6,779 nucleotides of DNA from an uncultured Tissierellia bacterium (GTDB taxonomy: Bacteria > Bacillota > Clostridia > Tissierellales > Peptoniphilaceae), in assembly GCA_902489145.1 (NCBI GenBank), contig CABTYV010000057.1, positions 1 through 6,779 on the forward strand. The letters are read 5' to 3'. Position numbers and translations under genes: made by a program. The notes under the pieces were generated by a model. That model was given only the letters and a program-made list of their open reading frames with translations, searched no databases and was not told the origin of the DNA. Positions 1-4,175 of this stretch are shown piece by piece (the first letter of the stretch is position 1; every line of letters begins with the position of its first letter).

Positions 1-8
1 AGCCGGAG

Positions 9-59
9 GCTGCCCCTCTGCTATGGTATGCGGTAGGGGAGGGGCGGCGGTCGCCGCCC
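9..59. repeat. GC-rich hairpin region at left edge, module 1 of dispersed repeat
   Basis: Two hairpins compete here. GGGCGGCG (42-49) pairs with CGCCGCCC (52-59). Alternatively, positions 9-18 pair with 39-48 (core GCCCTC-type arm at 12-18 with GAGGGGC at 39-45, about 10 bp with one G-T pair). The segment from about position 33 is repeated, inverted, at 6754-6779, where the stem is GGGCGAC/GTCGCCC. One stem position is G-C here and A-T there, so pairing is kept although the bases changed. It could also act as a terminator for a gene left of the window, but the following T-run (71-75) is not directly adjacent. Positions 1-8 show nothing else. Confidence 0.6.
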
Positions 60-268
60 TTCCGATCTGATTTTTGTGGTTTTTTGGCGTTGTGGGGATG
101 GGTGTAGAGGAAAATGAGGGGGTGGCGATTTTCCTCTACACTTTTCAGGAGAAAGGCGTTTTTAGTGTAGAGGAAAATCGGGTGGTGGCCGTTTTCCTCC
201 CCTTTTTTGACAAAAACGTCATTTTTGGTGTAGAGGAAAATGAGGGGTTGCCTGTTTTCCTCTACACC
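33..268 (+). repeat. Left copy of dispersed palindromic repeat element (three-hairpin version)
   Basis: The order is: a GC-rich hairpin (33-62), an AT-rich linker containing TGATTTTTGTGG (68-79), and three tandem units of a long palindrome (102-268). The same order of modules is found on the opposite strand at 6665-6779, with only one palindrome. The similarity runs from GTAG at 33 through the linker into the first palindrome, with few substitutions and small gaps. No credible gene overlaps it. It resembles REP/BIME- or MITE-like intergenic elements in form, but I do not recognise the family, and no transposase is in the window. Confidence 0.75.
102..268. repeat. Three tandem 63-bp units, each a long palindrome
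   Basis: Units begin at 102, 165 and 228, exactly 63 bp apart. Unit 1 has a perfect 14-bp inverted repeat: GTGTAGAGGAAAAT (102-115) and its complement (128-141), with a 12-nt loop. Unit 3 has a perfect 14-bp pair, 227-240 with 255-268. Unit 2 keeps the left arm (165-178), but its right arm (192-202) has decayed after TTTTCCTC. The loops share a core close to TGAGGGGGTGGC. The 23-bp stretches between palindromes (142-164, 205-227) are T/A-rich and only loosely alike. The structure would fold the same way on either strand. Confidence 0.85.
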
Positions 269-274
269 AAGTCT

Positions 275-304
275 CAAAATGTTCCAAAACGTGCCAAAAC
301 GTGT
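275..304. repeat. Three 10-bp direct repeats (CAAAAYGTKY)
   Basis: CAAAATGTTC (275-284), CAAAACGTGC (285-294) and CAAAACGTGT (295-304) follow one another with a period of one helical turn. They lie about 90-130 bp upstream of the galU promoter. The phased arrangement would suit cooperative binding of a regulator on one face of DNA, but this is inference and no known motif is recognised. Confidence 0.4.
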
Positions 305-395
305 CACCATGCCATCTTTTCTTTGCGCTTTTCCATAGATTGTCCATCATCGGCGGATGAAAGCGAGTAAACATCCATAGGTGGAAAAAATTGAC

Positions 396-436
396 ATTGT
401 TTTACAATTTGGATAACGTCTTCATAGAGGTATAAT
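396..436 (+). promoter_or_regulatory. Promoter region for galU-ansA, with small palindrome
   Basis: A perfect -10 box TATAAT lies at 431-436. The best -35 match at the right distance is weak (TTGGAT 409-414, 16-bp spacer). A perfect TTGACA lies at 391-396, but 34 bp from that -10; it would need GATAAC (412-417, 15-bp spacer) as its partner. A 13-bp palindrome, ATTGT-TTT-ACAAT (396-408), sits just upstream of or over the -35 and could be an operator. Transcription would start near 443, leaving a leader of roughly 258 nt before galU. Confidence 0.55.
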
Positions 437-442
437 AAGAAG

Positions 443-700
443 GATGCAGTATCGGCGGTCGGGCTTGTGCGGAGGGCGGCTGCCCGCAAGCGTAAAGCGC
501 GTGGACAAGCGCTTGCCGGGCGCCATCATCTAAGCGGGACCAGGTGTCAGCGCCGCCACCACCCACCGCCGGCGCCCCCGCGCTGTCAGGCGCCAAACCG
601 CCGGCACCACCCTGCGCCGTCAGGCGCCAAACACCCCCCGCCCCCGCATCGGCTTTGCCCACGGCTGGATCGAGGGGTGCGCTTGGAAGAGGAGGATTGG
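443..700 (+). other. Long 5' leader of galU: alternative hairpins, then C-rich stretch
   Basis: No gene is supported here. The first part can form two mutually exclusive stems: GCTTGTGC (463-470) with GCAAGC (486-491), or CCCGCAAGCG (483-492) with 510-520 (10 bp, one bulged C). A third option pairs GCTTGT (463-468) with ACAAGC (505-510). Positions 551-650 are strongly C-rich (57 C, 23 G, 15 A, 5 T by count). They contain a direct repeat GTCAGGCGCCAAAC at 585-598 and 619-632, part of a 32-34 bp imperfect tandem unit (567-632). No intrinsic terminator with a T-run is seen. The galU frame is open upstream back to 467, but the encoded residues are low-complexity (Arg/His/Pro) and the family start is at 701. 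Confidence 0.5.
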
Positions 701-1582
701 ATGAAGATCAGAAAAGCGGTGATTCCGGTCGCCGGATTGGGAACGAGATTTTTGCCATTTACCAAGGCAACGCCGAAGGAATTGCTGCCAATAGTGGATC
801 GACCGACCTTGCAGGTGATTGTGGAAGAGGCATCGGCTGCGGGCATTGAATCGATTTTGTTTGTGACCAATCGGGGCAAGGAAGCGATTGAAAATCATTT
901 TGATCATAATATAGAGCTAGAGGCGGCATTGGCCCGTTCGGGCAAGGAGGCCGCTTTGAAGGAGCTGGAGGCCATCCGAAAATTGGCCAAGATCTTCTAT
1001 GTGCGCCAGCAGGAGACGAAGGGCCTGGGCCATGCCATTCTTTGTGCAAGAGCGTTCGTGGGCGAGGAGCCTTTTGCGGTTTTATTGGGGGATGATGTGG
1101 TCTATCATCCGCAGGAGCCTTGCATTGGCCAGCTGATGGCGGTATTTGAAAAAACGGGTCATTCTGTGGTGGGCTGCCAGAAGGTGGCGCATCACGAAAT
1201 TGATAAATATGGATCGTTGGAGGGGACGCAGGTGGGGGAGCGCCTGTGGCGGATGATTTCGACAGTGGAGAAGCCGGCACCGGAGGAGGCACCGTCGGAT
1301 ATGGCGGTGCTGGGCCGCTATGTTTTTGAACCTGAGATTTTTGACTATTTGGAAAAGACGGCGCCGGGCTATGGCGGGGAGATACAATTGACCGATGCCT
1401 TTTGCCGGATGGCGCAGGAGCGGCCGGTGTATGCCTATGAATTTGAGGGGCGACGGTACGATATGGGCAATAAGGAGGGATTTTTGGAGGCGACGGTAGA
1501 ATTTGCCCTGCGGGATCCGGAACTGTCGGAGCCGTTCTGGGCCTATCTGGAGCAATTGAGGGCAAACAGGAGGTCTCTATGA
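701..1582 (+). CDS. galU: UTP--glucose-1-phosphate uridylyltransferase
   Basis: This enzyme makes UDP-glucose and pyrophosphate from UTP and glucose-1-phosphate in the cytoplasm, feeding cell-wall glycan, glycolipid and capsule synthesis. The 293-residue product has the family's usual length and closely resembles Bacillus GtaB. The N-terminal nucleotide-binding loop AGLGTRFLPFTKATPKE spans residues 11-27. ETKGLGHAI is near 105-113, the metal/nucleotide segment LLGDD is at 128-132, and VEKP, GGEIQLTDA and the C-terminal RRYDMGNKEGF follow in family order. The start at 701 is chosen because a strong AGAGGAGG site lies about 5 nt upstream and the product then begins MKIRKAVIPVAG, as expected. 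The open frame upstream to 467 is a non-coding extension. The stop overlaps the ansA start by ATGA, implying coupled translation. Similar nucleotidyltransferases (RmlA, GlgC) lack this motif combination. Confidence 0.95.
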   Translation: MKIRKAVIPVAGLGTRFLPFTKATPKELLPIVDRPTLQVIVEEASAAGIESILFVTNRGKEAIENHFDHNIELEAALARSGKEAALKELEAIRKLAKIFYVRQQETKGLGHAILCARAFVGEEPFAVLLGDDVVYHPQEPCIGQLMAVFEKTGHSVVGCQKVAHHEIDKYGSLEGTQVGERLWRMISTVEKPAPEEAPSDMAVLGRYVFEPEIFDYLEKTAPGYGGEIQLTDAFCRMAQERPVYAYEFEGRRYDMGNKEGFLEATVEFALRDPELSEPFWAYLEQLRANRRSL

Positions 1583-2685
1583 AGCAGAAATTAGGAAAAA
1601 AAGCTCGCATCTATTTGATTGCAACGGGGGGGACCATTGCATCGGTTCAGACGGTGGCGGGCCTTACGCCACAGATTCCGGCGGAGGAATTGCTATCGTA
1701 TGTCCCGGAGGTTCAGGATTTTGCGGAGGTGACCTGCCGGCAGCTGATCAATTTGGATTCGACCAATATCCAGGCCAAGCACTGGGTTCGGATGGCTCAG
1801 GAGGTGGAGGATCACTATGACGAATATGACGGATTTGTCATTTGTCATGGCACGGATACGATGGCCTATACGGCGGCGGCCCTTTCCTATTTGATTCAGC
1901 ATTCGCCCAAGCCCATTGTCCTGACGGGTTCGCAGAAGCCGATCAATTTGGATTCGACGGATGCGCGGAGTAACCTGCGGGGGGCCATTCGGTTTGCGGC
2001 CCATCCAAGGGCGCACGATGTGTGTTTGGTGTTTGATGGGAAGGTGATTTGCGGGACCCGGGCCCAAAAGGAACGCACCAAGTCCTATGATGCCTTTGCC
2101 TCGATCAATTTTCCTTATATCGCAACCATACAGGAACCCAATGTCCTTTTCTATCTGGATGACAAGGGGCGCAGCTCTGGCGAACCGGAGCGGGTCAATG
2201 GGACCTCGGAGCCGGTCAATGCAGGCCGAAGCCAGGCCACTTTGAGGGAAGGGGCGGGGGTGTATTTTGCCCACCAGCTGGAGGAGGCGGTGGGGCTGTT
2301 CAAGCTCCTGCCTTCCATGCGGGCTGAGAGCCTGGTGGATCTGGCAAGCCACTACCGGGCGATCATCATTGAATCCTTCGGCGTGGGGGGGCTGCCGGTG
2401 TATGATAGCGGTGATTTTCGCCAGGCCGTGGCGCAGCTGATTGACCAGGGCAAAACGGTGGTGATGACGACCCAGGTGCCGCTTGAAGGCTCCAACATGA
2501 CCGTCTATGAGGTGGGCAAGCAGGCCAAAGAGACCTGGGGGCTGATGGAGGCCTATGATATGTCCCTGCCCGCCACGGCCACCAAGCTCATGTGGATCTT
2601 GGGTCAGACGGAGGATAAAAAGGAGATCCACCGCCTCTTTCAGACCCAGATCAACCACGACCGTCTGTGGCCGGCCATGGATTGA
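1579..2685 (+). CDS. ansA: L-asparaginase, type I (AnsA-like, cytoplasmic)
   Basis: It hydrolyses L-asparagine to aspartate and ammonia. The first catalytic motif IATGGTIAS (residues 14-22) carries the nucleophile Thr19, and the second, HGTDTMAYTA (90-99), carries the Thr92-Asp93 pair. INLDSTN (57-63) supplies the expected substrate-binding serine region. The C-terminal domain includes ESFGVGGLP, VVMTTQVPLEG, YDMSLPATATKLMWILGQT and INHD, all typical of the family. No signal peptide is present, so it should be cytoplasmic, which favours type I over the secreted type II. At 368 residues it is about 30 longer than usual (roughly 330-340). The extra length lies near residues 195-235, a Gly/Ser/Glu-rich stretch between the two domains. 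The start ATG overlaps the galU stop (ATGA) and has a perfect AGGAGG 5 nt upstream. Specificity for asparagine over glutamine is not visible from sequence. Confidence 0.92.
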   Translation: MKQKLGKKARIYLIATGGTIASVQTVAGLTPQIPAEELLSYVPEVQDFAEVTCRQLINLDSTNIQAKHWVRMAQEVEDHYDEYDGFVICHGTDTMAYTAAALSYLIQHSPKPIVLTGSQKPINLDSTDARSNLRGAIRFAAHPRAHDVCLVFDGKVICGTRAQKERTKSYDAFASINFPYIATIQEPNVLFYLDDKGRSSGEPERVNGTSEPVNAGRSQATLREGAGVYFAHQLEEAVGLFKLLPSMRAESLVDLASHYRAIIIESFGVGGLPVYDSGDFRQAVAQLIDQGKTVVMTTQVPLEGSNMTVYEVGKQAKETWGLMEAYDMSLPATATKLMWILGQTEDKKEIHRLFQTQINHDRLWPAMD

Positions 2686-2726
2686 CCGGAGGAAGCTCGC
2701 TCCGAGGTCCCAAATCGGTCAAATGC

Positions 2727-2754
2727 CGACAATCTTGTGTATATTTTGTAACAT
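2727..2754 (+). promoter_or_regulatory. Candidate promoter for htrA-dnaX
   Basis: The only AT-rich patch in the ansA-htrA gap holds CCGACA (2727-2732, 4/6 to the -35 consensus) and TAACAT (2749-2754, 4/6 to the -10) with a 16-bp spacer. The surrounding sequence is much more GC-rich. No clear terminator lies between ansA and this site; a 5-bp hairpin at 2687-2704 has no T-run, so read-through from galU-ansA is possible. The assignment is weak. Confidence 0.3.
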
Positions 2755-2795
2755 ATTTCCGACAGAATTTCCGCTTATTCTTAGGGCAAATCGCA

Positions 2796-2848
2796 GGTCG
2801 CTGGCGGCCTTTAGCCCGGGCTTGATGGAAGGCGTGGCCGGAGCGACC
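2796..2848 (+). other. Long hairpin in the htrA leader, abutting the ribosome binding site
   Basis: GGTCGCT (2796-2802) pairs with AGCGACC (2842-2848), and GGCC (2806-2809) pairs with GGCC (2836-2839) across a small internal loop. The apical part contains the 10-bp palindrome AGCCCGGGCT (2813-2822). The structure ends 2 nt before the purine-rich AAAGGA that serves htrA, so it could influence translation initiation. No T-run follows, so it is not an intrinsic terminator. Confidence 0.4.
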
Positions 2849-2864
2849 AGAAAGGATGGGTAGG

Positions 2865-4157
2865 ATGGACAGAGAGCAAGATTTTTACGAAGCGACACCA
2901 GAGCATTTCCGGGTGGACGACCGGTCCCGCGTCGATGGCGAGGCGGGCCTTTCCGAGGCGGGCGTGCGCAAGCTGGTGCGCGAAGAAATGGTACGCAATT
3001 ATCGGCCTAAATCATCGGGCCTTTCCACGCTGCTTTGGGTTTTAGTGGGCAGCCTTTTGGGCCTGATCGGGGGCAGTGCCCTGATTTTAACGGGTGCCAT
3101 TGATCTGGGGGCCCTTGTGGGACCTGCACAGCAGACGGACAGCGCCCGCAAGGAAACCTATCAGATTTCCCTCAACCAGGAATCCACCGTGGAAAATGCG
3201 GTGGCCAAAAAGGCCACCCCCTCCATCGTCGGAATCACGACCCTGTCCCAGGGGACCAATCGCAATCCCTTTTTTTATGGGCTGCCCAAATACAGCGAGT
3301 CGGTGGGATCCGGGGTCATTGTTTCCCAGGACGGCTATATTTTGACCAATTCCCACGTGGTGGACAATGGCCAGGCGGAGAAGATTACGGTGCTCTTCGC
3401 CAATTCGGAGGAGGCCCAGGCCAAGCTGGTCTGGAACGATCCGACCCTGGATTTGGCCATCATCAAGGTAGAAAAAAAGAATCTGCAGCCGATCGAATTG
3501 GCCCCCAAGGGGACCACGCAGGTCGGGGATAAGGCCATTGCCATCGGGAACCCGCTGGGTCTGGACCTCCAGTCCACCCTCACCTCCGGTTATATTTCGG
3601 GCCTCAACCGTTCCATCACCGTGGAGGGGGGCAATACCATGGACGGCTTGATTCAGACGGATGCGGCGATCAACTCGGGCAATTCGGGCGGTGCCCTCCT
3701 CAATGCCAAGGGCCAGCTGGTGGGCCTCAATACGGCCAAGCCCGCCGCCGCCGACGGCATTGGCTTTGCCATTCCCATTTCCACCATCCAGCCGATCGTG
3801 GAAAAGATTGTCAAAGAGGGCTCCTATGAACCGCTTTACCTGGGCATCACGGGCTACAACGTCGCCATTGCCCGCCAGATGGGGGCGCAAAATCTGCCGA
3901 CCAGGACGGGCGTGATCATCCATGAGGTGGTGGCCGGATCGCCTGCGGCCAAGGCCAAGCTCAATCCCAATGACATTTTGGTGGACATGGATGGCAAGAG
4001 CGTGGATTCCATGAATTCCCTCAAAACCATCCTGCTCAACTACAAGGTGGGGGATCATGCCAAGCTCACCATTTTCCGGGGTGGCGAGAAGAAGACGCTC
4101 GACATTACCTTTGAAGCGTTTCAACCCGTGGCTCAGGAAGGAAAGTCGGGCCGCTAA
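2865..4157 (+). CDS. htrA: HtrA/DegP-family serine protease, membrane-anchored, one PDZ domain
   Basis: This protease degrades or refolds misfolded proteins on the outer face of the membrane. The 430-residue product has a charged cytoplasmic N-terminus (1-52), one hydrophobic anchor (about 53-79, GSLLGLIGGSALILTG) and a trypsin-like domain (about 105-325). Its complete triad is His164 in TNSHVV, Asp196 in TLDLAIIK and Ser274 in NSGNSGGAL. A PDZ domain spans about 330-425. Architecture and length match Gram-positive HtrA proteins. An in-frame ATG at 2856 lies directly against the AAAGG; the ATG at 2865 has that AAAGGA at a workable 8-9 nt and is preferred. A hairpin and weak promoter lie upstream, and dnaX begins 18 bp downstream, so the two are probably co-transcribed. 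HtrA genes are often stress-induced, but no recognised stress-regulator site is certain here. The symbol reflects the family, as HtrA/DegP paralogues cannot be separated from sequence alone. Confidence 0.93.
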   Translation: MDREQDFYEATPEHFRVDDRSRVDGEAGLSEAGVRKLVREEMVRNYRPKSSGLSTLLWVLVGSLLGLIGGSALILTGAIDLGALVGPAQQTDSARKETYQISLNQESTVENAVAKKATPSIVGITTLSQGTNRNPFFYGLPKYSESVGSGVIVSQDGYILTNSHVVDNGQAEKITVLFANSEEAQAKLVWNDPTLDLAIIKVEKKNLQPIELAPKGTTQVGDKAIAIGNPLGLDLQSTLTSGYISGLNRSITVEGGNTMDGLIQTDAAINSGNSGGALLNAKGQLVGLNTAKPAAADGIGFAIPISTIQPIVEKIVKEGSYEPLYLGITGYNVAIARQMGAQNLPTRTGVIIHEVVAGSPAAKAKLNPNDILVDMDGKSVDSMNSLKTILLNYKVGDHAKLTIFRGGEKKTLDITFEAFQPVAQEGKSGR

Positions 4158-4175
4158 AATCAGGCGGAGGTTTCT

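Noticed and set aside
102..268. CRISPR-like array (40-bp repeats, 23-bp spacers)
   Set aside because: There are only three units, the repeats are full palindromes with variable centres and a decayed middle copy, the intervals are short and partly alike, and there are no cas genes. An inverted single copy elsewhere fits a dispersed repeat better.
74..370. Open frame with 21-residue repeats (GVEENEG...FLYT) across the palindrome array
   Set aside because: The repeat appears in protein only because 63 is a multiple of three. The start would be TTG without a ribosome binding site, the DNA is a set of hairpins, and the right-edge copy is not kept as a coding frame.
391..396. Perfect TTGACA as -35 for the TATAAT at 431
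   Set aside because: The spacer would be 34 bp, too long for a sigma-70 type promoter; it may be chance or belong to a weaker upstream promoter.
467..700. N-terminal extension of GalU from a TTG at 467
   Set aside because: The 78 residues are low-complexity Arg/His/Pro from a C-rich leader. GalU homologues begin at MKIRKAV, and a strong ribosome binding site precedes 701.
759..1610. Long minus-strand open frames opposite galU, and similar ones opposite ansA (1693-2658) and htrA/dnaX (3087-4784, 5190-6002)
   Set aside because: Their translations are compositional mirrors of well-identified + strand genes, with no recognisable motifs, and they lack ribosome binding sites.
3473..3479. A_AAA_AAG slippery heptamer in frame in htrA, with a -1 stop 17 codons after the shift
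   Set aside because: The heptamer matches the E. coli dnaX site, but a shift would remove the catalytic Ser274 and PDZ domain. No such regulation is known for HtrA, and Lys-Lys codons produce this motif by chance.
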